A stretch of DNA of 25,475 nt from Silene noctiflora (Eukaryota; Streptophyta; Magnoliopsida; Caryophyllales; Caryophyllaceae): positions 554,269 to 579,743 of the forward strand of contig VHZZ01000008.1 of assembly GCA_009801015.1 (NCBI GenBank), in the 5' to 3' direction. The notes under the pieces were generated by a model, which saw only the letters and a list, made by a program, of their open reading frames with translations, did no database searches and was not told where the DNA came from. Position 1 is the first letter of the stretch; the number at the start of each line of letters is the position of its first letter. The translations under genes were made by a program, and so were the position numbers. Positions 1 to 8,400 of the stretch are shown one piece after another.

Positions 1-150
1 CGAAGACGGATAATGTCACTCACAAAACAAATAGGGGGACAAGGTGGGGGCACCCCCACTTGCTTTCTTCTCTCCTCTATTTGGACATTTTGTCTCACAA
101 AATGGTACCCGTCTTCTCATTTGTGACGGATACCTTCCGTCACAAATGAG
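1..150. mobile_element. Foldback MITE fragment, Mutator-like family, cut by window edge
   Basis: The right part holds TTTGTGACGGAT and TCCGTCACAAATGAG in inverted orientation (about 121-148), and GAAGACGG near base 2 mirrors CCGTCTTC near 109-116. The interior has a CCACTTGCTTT stretch. The same ending (CCGTCACAAA-TGAGAATT) and the same interior motif recur in the element at 13387-13532, which has a 9-bp target duplication, so I place both in one family. The left boundary and target duplication cannot be seen because the window starts here. Confidence 0.4.
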
Positions 151-524
151 AATTTGCCATATATAATTAGGGTTTCTAAATTCTGCATGGCGCATGCATG
201 TACGTAAACTATTGGTAGGGAGACCGTGGGATTTGAATCATTGGATAACTAACTATTTGAGCAACAAGAACAAGAAATCGACATTTATTCTAACCCTTCC
301 TCGTGTCATTCGTTTGTTTATTCGTTTTATTCATTTATTTGTGTTTTTGACTTGTTTTATTTTCTAGCAGAATTTTTTTAATTAAAGAGAAATAAATGAT
401 TTAAACAAGCCAAGTATATTTTCACGGTATAATTTGCATTATATCTGAATATCCGATGATGTATTTGTAAAATAAAGTTCAAATAAGACAAACACTTTTT
501 TGTAAAACATATTTTTGACTACTA
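151..524. other. AT-rich intergenic DNA, no gene seen
   Basis: No reading frame with recognisable similarity. The only notable word is GCGCATGCATG near 190, an RY-type (CATGCA) motif of the kind found by chance and in plant promoters. No gene lies nearby to give it meaning. Confidence 0.5.
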
Positions 525-628
525 CACGCCCAATTCATTTTAATATTTATGGGTCATGTTATGTTTTATATAATTGATATCCATTTTACATAATAAAAAA
601 AATAAAAAAATAAAATAAAATAAAACAA

Positions 629-688
<60 letters not shown>

Positions 689-718
689 TGATATCCATGT
701 TACGCCCAACTTTCTTTT
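525..718. repeat. (TAA)n microsatellite inside a short direct duplication
   Basis: 631-688 is an uninterrupted (TAA)n run of about 19 units, preceded by an A-rich stretch. The flanks repeat each other: ACGCCCAA then TAATTGATATCCAT-TTTAC at 526-589, and TAATTGATATCCATGTTAC followed by ACGCCCAAC at 685-710. The poly-tyrosine reading frame on the minus strand (540-728) is only this repeat translated and is not a gene. Confidence 0.9.
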
Positions 719-944
719 GATGCGGCACTTCGTTCTAGCTTAGAACCTATTGTCACTGCATCTGGGTCTGGGTTTAGGGATTGAAAGTGTCGATGATGTA
801 TATATAAAAGTTCAATAAGTCTTATACTTCCTTCACTTTAATCAATTCTATACATTTAATTAAAATACAACTTACTAATAGGATATAAACATATTAGTTG
901 GGTATCGACTGCAACACCATAAGGTTTTGGTTGAGGTCCAATAA

Positions 945-1132
945 CTAGATGGCTCTTTCAACATGGTATCAGTCTATCAGAGACAGCATGATCTCATAGG
1001 TCACGCGTTCAATTTCAACACATGGTTGTGACTTGTGAAAAAACTAAACGTTGAAGGAGTTTAATAGTCTTCAATACCCTGAAAAAGATTTCCCGACTGG
1101 TAATAGAAGGTACTCCTAGTTAAGAAAAAAAA
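945..1132 (+). mobile_element. Old diverged tRNA-derived SINE, same family as 1813-2003
   Basis: The 3' half aligns by eye with the young SINE at 1813-2003: CTTCAATACCCTGAA, then ACTGGTAATAGAAGG, TACTCCTAGTTAAG and an A-rich tail, matching CTTCAGTACCCCGAA ... TACTCCTGGTCAAC and poly(A). The 5' half has a degraded box B (GGTCACGCGTTCAATTTC) at the expected place. No target duplication is visible, so it is older. The left boundary is approximate. Confidence 0.5.
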
Positions 1133-1183
1133 ACTCACTTTCAATTGTTAAGTTACATGAGCAAGTGAACAATAGTGAAATTA

Positions 1184-1355
1184 CTCTCTATTCCGGTCAT
1201 TTGTTTACCATTTAAGGATAGTGTTATTAGATAACAAGTGAACAATAATGAAATTGGATGATGAAATAACTCATTAAGCATGCCTAATATAAAACGGTAC
1301 ACAAATACATGATATACTCTAAAATAAAAATGGTAAACAAATAACCGGAACAAAG
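1184..1355. mobile_element. Stowaway-like MITE, 172 bp
   Basis: TA (1182-1183) and TA (1356-1357) flank a body that starts CTCTCTATTCCGGTCATTTG and ends with the inverted match CAAATAACCGGAACAAAG. The inverted arms extend through GTTTACCATTT / AAATGGTAAAC. The inner part (about 1234-1255) repeats host-like sequence lying just outside the left end (1160-1181), which is odd for this class. Confidence 0.6.
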
Positions 1356-1373
1356 TAATTCAATAGTTAAGTA

Positions 1374-1579
1374 CTCGCTCCCTCTGTCCCGGTCATTTAT
1401 TGTCCTTTTCCATTTTAAGGTATCTCAATGAATTGTTGTTCTTTATATTTTAGGATTATATTTGATGAGTAATTTGATCTTTCACATTTAATTTAGTCCA
1501 TTTGTCATCTTATAATTGACTCTCACCTTTTTCCTTAGTTTTTGTGCCAAAACCAAATGACAACAAATGACCGGGACAG
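1374..1579. mobile_element. Stowaway-like MITE, second copy, right end shortened
   Basis: It starts CTCGCTCCCTCTGTCCCGG after TA (1372-1373) and ends CAAATGACCGGGACAG before TA (1580-1581). The arms pair through CCGGTCATTT-TTGTC / GACAACAAATGACCGG. The right end lacks the AGGGAG that would mirror the left CTCCCT, so it is either a shortened copy or one that ended early. It lies only 18 bp from the MITE at 1184-1355. Confidence 0.6.
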
Positions 1580-1793
1580 TACATGACAAGGTGGGTTAAT
1601 GTCAATCATCCATCCATCATTTCCTAATGGAGGCAAATGTATATCTAACCTACTTGACTAATATGCATACATGGGGTATCCATTTTTAATTATTTAGATA
1701 AGCAACCTACAAAATGTCATAAACAAGTGTCTAATAGTCTTGGATGAAACTTAAGTTAGTTAACTAGTCACAAATCACTAGATTTCTAAATCT

Positions 1794-2022
1794 AACAAAG
1801 ACATCTATCTATACCAAAGTTGGCTGGTGTGAGTGGTAAGAACTCTCATCTCTTAAACAAGTGGTCAGGAGTTCGATTCCTGACTTCTGCGAATGAAAAG
1901 GTCAAACTTGGGAGGGGTCAACACATTAAATTGCCTTCAGTACCCCGAAGGAGATTGCACCAGCTGTTGATAGGGGATACTCCTGGTCAACACCAAAAAA
2001 AAAAACAAAGACATCTATCTAT
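1794..2022 (+). mobile_element. Complete tRNA-derived SINE with 19-bp target duplications
   Basis: The body is about 1813-2003. Near its 5' end is a box A-like TGGTGTGAGTGGTAAG and about 30 bp further a box B-like GGTCAGGAGTTCGATTCC, the internal RNA polymerase III promoter of tRNA-derived SINEs. It ends in poly(A) (about 1994-2005). A perfect 19-bp direct repeat, AACAAAGACATCTATCTAT, lies on both sides (1794-1812 and 2004-2022), as left by LINE-type retroposition. The perfect duplication points to a fairly recent insertion. The forward reading frame across it (1820-2074) is not a gene. Confidence 0.88.
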
Positions 2023-2321
2023 CTATTGCACAAAAAATAGAGACCAATTCCATAATTTTCAAGAAAAAAAATAAAAATAACATTGTTGCTTATTTTGTTA
2101 GATTTTGACCAATAATATTAAATATTAATTTAGAGAGGGTTGCAAATTTTGCCAAGTCGGATGGATTCTTAGACAAGTCCTTTGCGTGTACTTCTTGGTT
2201 TTTTGCTTAACGTATATATTTGAATAATATGTGGTCATCTAAGCTTAACTTTGCATTAAAGTTGTGGAAAATGATTTTGAGTGATTTAACTTTTCAACAA
2301 TTTCAATAGAAAAATCGTCTC
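2023..2321. other. AT-rich intergenic DNA
   Basis: No gene, tRNA or clear repeat boundary is seen. The right edge runs into the tandem duplication that starts near 2322. Confidence 0.4.
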
Positions 2322-3018
2322 AAGAATAATATATGAGAACGATTTATTGATTAATCATATAATTTAATCCAGAGTAGATAATATTAATATTAAAATATGT
2401 GAAATTATCTAATATGAAAAGACATCTAGTCGCCGAAAAGTATTTATTCAATAGTGACAGAATTACATATTTCAATCACAAGTTTTTATTTAAGATGGGT
2501 ATATTCGTTTTAATCTTAAAACGGATTAAGTATTATACATGCGATAAAAATATAATGCATTGAAATTTGCAAAAGATTGGCCCGTATATGTAATTAGAGT
2601 GTTATTTAACACATTTTATTCTTAAAACGGATATATTCGTCTTAAGAAAAGAATAATATATGAGAACGATTTATTGATTAACCATATAATTTAATCCAGA
2701 GTAGATAATATTAATATTAAAATATGTAAAATTATCCAATATGAAAAGACATATAGTCACCGAAAAGTATTTATTCAATTGTGATAGAATTTCTCTTTGG
2801 TTACTATAGGTCAACTAAGATGACCTAGTGACTTATATTTCATTGACAATTTTTCATTTAAGATGGGTATATTCGTCTTAGTTTTAAAACGGATTAAGTA
2901 TTGTGCATAAGACAAAAATATAATGCATTGAAATTTGCAAAAGATTTGGCTCGTATATGTAATTAGAGTGTTATTTAACACATTTTATTCTTAAAACGGA
3001 TATATCCGTCATAAGAAA
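2322..3018 (+). repeat. Two-unit tandem duplication of about 327 and 370 bp
   Basis: Unit 1 (about 2322-2648) and unit 2 (about 2649-3018) both begin AAGAATAATATATGAGAACG and share nearly all their sequence up to AACACATTTTATTC and ACGGATATAT-CGTC at the end. Unit 2 is longer because the middle (about 2790-2850) is replaced by a segment holding GGTCAACTAAGATGACC, a small inverted repeat. Each unit ends in a near-palindrome of the form TTCTTAAAACGGATAT / ATCCGTC-TAAGAA, a MITE-like terminus. There is no coding content. Confidence 0.85.
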
Positions 3019-3207
3019 GTTTTTATGTTTTTCATTATAGGAGATGTCAACCTACAATTAAAAGTCGAGTAAATAAATTAATTAGATAGCTTTAAAAATC
3101 CGGTGTTGCATGATTTAATTCACTTTTATTTTGTTTGATGATACCATCTGTGTTATTTTGTGTAGGTTGGCAGGTTGCTATTATATTTTGAGATATTCAC
3201 TTTTATT
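3019..3207. other. AT-rich spacer
   Basis: No gene or boundary is seen between the tandem duplication and the Helitron-like element. Confidence 0.3.
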
Positions 3208-3849
3208 TTAGATCCCGTGCAAAGCGCGGTATATATAGAGTAATTATTTTTTAGGGTGTTATTTATAATGGAAAACTAAAGCCATGAAAGGTATATTTTT
3301 ATGAAAGTTATATTTTTCTTTTAAAATAAAATTATGGATTTCATTTTATAAATTTTCTCCAATTATTTTAATGAAATCTTTTGTCACAAAGTTAATGGTA
3401 AGTATATGTCAAGTTATTCTCTAAATTTATAAGTATTGCATTTAATGAAATGAAATATTTACCAACTAATAGTTTATAGTTTAACATCAATTTTATGTTA
3501 TTTTAATGAACAATTATAATTTTGAACTTAATTATAAGATTAAAGTTTAATTTTAATTATAGAATTATATTTTAATGAAAAAATAATAGTTTAAAGAAAT
3601 AAAGTTTTACTTGTTTCTTTATTTAAATAGAAGCATTTGGAGGGAATAATAAAAGGATTATGAGATAAAACCGTAAGAAGATGATTTTATTTATTTATGG
3701 CATATAAATAAAAAGAGGATAATGTGAAAATTTAGGGACCACTATTAGAATTAATGAGAGTGGGGACCACTATTAGAAGGTGAATATTTAGGGGGGAAAC
3801 TTGAGCTCGAAAAAATTATAACTTTGTAAATTTTTTAGTATATAAAGGA
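3208..3849 (-). mobile_element. Possible non-autonomous Helitron, minus strand
   Basis: Read on the minus strand, the element starts TCCTTTATATAC after an A (3849) and ends with a small hairpin, CCGCGC-TTT-GCACGG (about 3215-3229), followed within a few bases by CTAA. A TC start after A and a 3' hairpin followed by CTRR are Helitron marks. The base after CTAA is not the expected T, and the hairpin has one mispair, so the call is tentative. No coding capacity. Inside, GGGACCACTATTAGAA occurs twice, 29 bp apart (about 3735-3780). Confidence 0.35.
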
Positions 3850-4259
3850 TGAAAGATATGGTTACAAGTACTCAAGTTTTTAATAGTTATCCACCTACCC
3901 ACAAATTGCACATCCATAACTATTTTTTAATACTAATTTGATTATATTGATTAAAAAAAAAAAAAGGTGAAAATCAAAAGATTGTCTCTAAAAGCAAAAA
4001 TCACTTATTTTATGAAACAAGATAATGTGAAAATTTAAAATATTCGTTGAGAAGTATCTCTAAATTATCTCATTTTCAGAATTTAATGTCAATTTTGAGT
4101 ACTCAAACGTACAAAAGTTAATAACGGGAAAGAGAAATGTGATAAAAATCTATAAGTAACACACTAAAACATATGACTCTCTATATATAGTGCATGCATT
4201 GCACAAGGTCTAAATCACGGAATATTATTTAATTGAAACCGTTGTTTAGTTTGTTAATG
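3850..4259. other. AT-rich intergenic DNA
   Basis: No gene is seen. A poly(A) run lies near 3953-3965. Composition changes sharply to G-rich near 4260, where the LINE remnant begins. Confidence 0.4.
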
Positions 4260-5010
4260 TGAGGTGGAGACTTGTCTGATCACCCTGATGTTTACATGCA
4301 TCTTATAAGGGGTTGTGTGTGGGTGGAAGGGTTTGGGACGGGCTTGAGTTGGAGGTTAAGGAGGCTCACAAGTTTGAGAGGGTAGTGAGGGAGTGGGGTA
4401 GAGGATGTGTGGAAGGAGTTGAAGGAGAGCAAGAGGGAGGTCTTCATGATGACTTGTTTGACGATATGAGAAGTAATGAATAAACTGGTGTTTAACATTG
4501 TACAAACATAGGTGAGGGTAGATAAGGCGGTAAGGCAGGCTAGAGATCAAGTTCCGGGTCGAATTTAGGTGGAGTGTGGCGTGGAGACTTCCAATGTTGG
4601 GGTTAGGATGCGAGATAGACGAGGGAAGGAAGAGGGTGCACGGTGGAGGAGATACTGGAGAATGGATGGCTGAAGATCAATGTCGATGCCGAGGTTAGTG
4701 AGGAGTGTTACACGAGTGTGGGGGCTATATGTCGAGGTGAGGAAGGGGGTGTTAGATGGGGGATGACGAGTAGGACGAGGGGGAGTGTTAAACCTAAGGT
4801 TGCGAAGGTAGAAGCGGTTTTAGTAGCAGTGATTGAAGCGTTGAATTGGGGTCGTAATAACATTATCGTCGAGAGCGATTGTCGAGAGGTGATTGATATG
4901 CGCAATGAAGACAATCAAGGAAGAGGCGATTTTCATCTAATCGTAACAGAAATTTGATTGTATTGTTGTAATTTCAGTTTCGTAGCTTGGTTTTTTTCAA
5001 ATAAGAAGTC
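4260..5010 (+). mobile_element. 3' fragment of a dead plant LINE: C-terminal RNase H region
   Basis: The last frame (4643-4957) reads WLKINVDAEV ... VGAICRGEEGG ... KVEAVLVAVIEAL ... IIVESDCREVID, the RVT_3-type RNase H domain found at the C-terminus of many plant L1-like LINE polyproteins. Counting from 4643, D15, E57 and D79 fit the catalytic carboxylates. About 200 bp upstream, a separate frame reads KREVFMMTCLTI ... NKLVFN, which resembles the WAIWE-RNK linker before this domain, but it contains stops. The RNase H frame ends at TGA 4955-4957 after HLIVTEI, short of the usual C-terminal His region. The reverse transcriptase and endonuclease are absent. The G-rich composition differs from the surroundings. 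A host RNase H-like gene fragment is the alternative. Confidence 0.7.
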
Positions 5011-5235
5011 TAATTGAGTCGCGCATGATTTCACTCATGCTCGTCGGTCCGAATTTGGCACGCATTATTGGTCGCCTTTCCCGAGTTATATTGCGGCTAT
5101 TGATTTTCCGATCTTAATTAAATGAATTAAATCCCCCGTGGATTTTCCTAAATATAAAAAAACGCAAGCATACCGTGATAAGTCGGTCTCACAAACGTGT
5201 TCAGTTTAGGACTCCTTGTCCATCTAATCTTGTAC
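5011..5235. other. Distal upstream region of the eIF3m gene
   Basis: Between the LINE remnant and the promoter motifs of eIF3m. No gene is seen. Confidence 0.3.
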
Positions 5236-5443
5236 CTCAGCCCAACGGACTCAAATATCGCAAAACAAAACAGTAAAAAAAACCAAAAACTAAAAAAAAA
5301 AAAAAAAAAAAAAAATCCGAACTAAATCAAAATTGAGGTTTTGTCCTAGGGTTTTTCTCTCTCCTCCATAGCCGAATTTCTTCAACTCCTGCGCAATTTT
5401 TCCCGACGCACATCACTAATCAAGCTCCAAATTTCAACCAACA
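5236..5443 (+). promoter_or_regulatory. eIF3m promoter and 5' UTR with Site II and telo-box
   Basis: AGCCCA at 5239-5244 is TGGGCT on the other strand, a Site II (TCP-binding) element. TAGGGTTT at 5347-5354 is a telo-box in inverse orientation. Site II plus telo-box is a known arrangement upstream of plant ribosomal-protein and translation-factor genes. Between them is a poly(A) run (about 5292-5315). The telo-box runs into a pyrimidine-rich stretch (TTTTTCTCTCTCC) that probably lies at or near the transcription start. No ATG occurs between there and the start codon, whose context is CAACAATGGC, close to the plant consensus. Confidence 0.65.
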
Positions 5444-8400
5444 ATGGCGACAATTGTTCCTACTACCGAAGAAGACATTCATCTCTCAGTCGTTCGCTTC
5501 GTCTCCGAGCTCGCTTGGGCCGATGCCGGCGCCGAGGTATTTCGACTCTACAATTCAATTTCACTTCAATTGATTTAATTTACAGTAATATAGGGTTTGT
5601 TGTGAAGATTTATGATGTTGAATTGATCAATATTGGTGGAATTTGGTGAAAAATGGTGTTTGAATTCGTCAATTCAATTGATTTGATTTACAGTTGTCTA
5701 GGGTTTATGATATTTAATTGTTGAGTAATGGTCGAATTTGGTGAATATTGGTTAAGGTTGCGGAGCCGCAAGTAACGAGATTATGTCAGGAAGCTCAGGA
5801 GTGTATTGTGATGGGGAGGTGGCTTGATTTGGCATCGTTGATTCTTACTTCTGCTGATTTGGTGTTCTCCAAAGTTTCTGAGAAAGGTTTGGATTTTTTT
5901 GTAGGCTTTTGATTTCTATTACGCGTGCGTAGTGGTGGAAACCAGGGGGACTAGCAGTGACCCTTGCCCTGACAATGAAAAATTTGAAAGATTTAGTTAA
6001 AAGTTGTGATATTTCTTCTAGTTAACCTTATCGTGTCATTACTTGTTCGGCCCCTGAGATATTTTGCCCTCGCTACTTTTGGTGTGATAATTTGTACAGA
6101 TTTTGATCAGGTGTGTGAATTATGGTAGTTAATTTACTTAGTTGAAGTGCTAGGGCTTGCTAATTGTTGATATGCAGAGCGTGCTTGACCTAGTTTCGGG
6201 AGAGCTGTTATTGTTTTTCAAATTATTTTTTTTTCCTCTTTTGAGATGGGTGATTGTTTGTTCGAACTTCTCGGCTTAAAATTAATCCTAGCTGTGAGAA
6301 AAAAATAGTGGGCTTACAAGTTAAATTTTGTTTTAGCAGATAGTGATGAAGTGGGCATGGAATATGTCGAGCACAGTAAGAAATTGGGGGGATACTCGTG
6401 GGATATTAGTAATGCAGTGTGATTTTAAGAGTGTAACTTTTTAAGAAGTAGAAGCAAAAGCATTGAATTAGTGGTTGTGTGTTTGGTAGTCGATAACTAA
6501 TTTTGTGCTTCAGAATATTTGATTTTAACTCTTCAAAGGAGTGTTCATCCAAGGCTATAGTTCTAGGTGACAAAATTCTTATTAAATGACTAATTCGCTT
6601 GGTGTAGAACTTAGCGAACATGTTAATATGCTGCTGAGTGACCTAGGATCCATGTTATAATTTGCGAGTCTGGGGTTTGATCAATTGGATTGGCAGAGAA
6701 AGCAAAGTACTGCTAGCAAGTTCTTGGTTGTGCTTTTTAACCTGTATTTATCCTTTACAATATAAGAATGGGCTAATAGTTTAATAGTGTATTGATCTAA
6801 CTTTTCGAGTTCCATAATTTCCGTAAGCCACGAATAAAGCAGGTTCCTAGAAGTAAAATTATTTACTGGGGAGGGTCCACACTGTATGAGCAGTGAAAAT
6901 AAGTGATATGTGGTATTTAAAGACTGTTTAATGTGTCAACTTAGACTGAGCAAATCATCAGTTGTTAAACTTGAAGGTTTTTTACATTTTAAATATTTTG
7001 GTACGGAGTAGTTAATGTAGATGCTAATAGCATGTTGAGATGCCATAGTTTCTCTATATACTGATGTTTCATCCTGTCAATTCTTATATTGGTACTTAGC
7101 TTTACATGTTACTAAATTACTGTATACTCCCTCCGATCGACACCAATGGTAACATGGACCCACTGTTTGTAAGGAGAAAAATGGGTCCATGTTACCATTG
7201 GTGTGGATCGGAGGGAGTATATTTAAAGGCCTATGGATCAGTGTTATTGTAAAAGATGGGGAAAATTTGACACATGTTGAGATGTGAGTTTTGGAGTATT
7301 GTGTTTTTTTTTTTTTTTTTTCTTTTTTGGCAAACTTAAGGTGACTTTGTTAAAAATGAGGAAACTATAGACTGGGATCAGATATTGACCTAGGTTAAGT
7401 GCTTATTGCCTATGTCATGAAATGACCTTCTGAAAGATGATCTACGGTCTACCTATCAAGTATCAACCTATGTAGTATGTACTTGAAAAGTTGAAAGTAA
7501 TTTGTTTTTTTTCCTTTCTTTCTTCTGCCATGTCGATTGTGATAGTTATCCTAATTCTTCTTCTCCTTATTGTCTATCTCAGATGTTGAATGCATCTACA
7601 CTGTTATTTGTAATGTTACGACAAAATCTGAAAATCCTGATGAGGTTTTGGAGATTGTGAAGTTAGTGACAGCTAAAATCACCCAGCAACCGAGTGAGAA
7701 GCCAGTTCTTCGTTTGAAAATGTAAGTAGTTGCAATCTTCTTTTCTTTGCTTATATAAACTCGCTAGTCGCTACTCCTGATGATTACTTTGTGTTGCAGT
7801 TTATTCAACCTCTATAACCTATTGGAAGATGGATATAGCCGATACTATGTTTATCTGAAGGCCCTTCAGTTATCTGCCAGTGGCAAGGTTACTGAGCAGG
7901 TTATTCCTTCTTTGAAGAAAATTGACAGTTTTTTGAAGGAATGGAGTGTCAGTGTCCAAGATCAGAGAGAGCTTTACCTGACAATCTTCAACATTTTAAG
8001 AGAAAGTAAAAGGTATTGTAGTAATTCCCTCGTTCCATGCACTTAATACTTGTTTGGTTGTTTGTCAAATTCACGGGATGTCTATTCGACAACCTTGCTT
8101 TTATTGGTTTGCCAAAAACATTGAGAGTAGAGTTTCCATTATGTTGGAAGCTATGTTACTCCGACTCTTCTAATTCCCTCGCGTACCCGTGTCNGACACT
8201 CGACACTCGGACATGGGTATGACACTTGGACACCTTATTTTAAACCAAAATATGCATATTTTTCATAAAAACAGCCGAGTCCGACACTTGGACATGTACC
8301 CGTGTCGGATACTTCTAAACGAGTCTGAGTAACATAGGTTGGAAGTCACTTTGGCGGCTTCCTAGGTAAGTGGAAATTCCCTTGGCAAACACTTTTAAGC

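Noticed and set aside
540-728. Minus-strand frame rich in tyrosine
   Set aside because: It is a translation of the (TAA)n microsatellite.
955-990. ATGGTATCAG, like a primer-binding site of an LTR element
   Set aside because: No LTRs, polypurine tract or coding region nearby; the stretch fits better as the 5' part of an old tRNA-derived SINE.
4292-4914. Minus-strand frames over the LINE remnant
   Set aside because: They are antisense shadows of a G-rich sense sequence; LINE similarity is on the plus strand.
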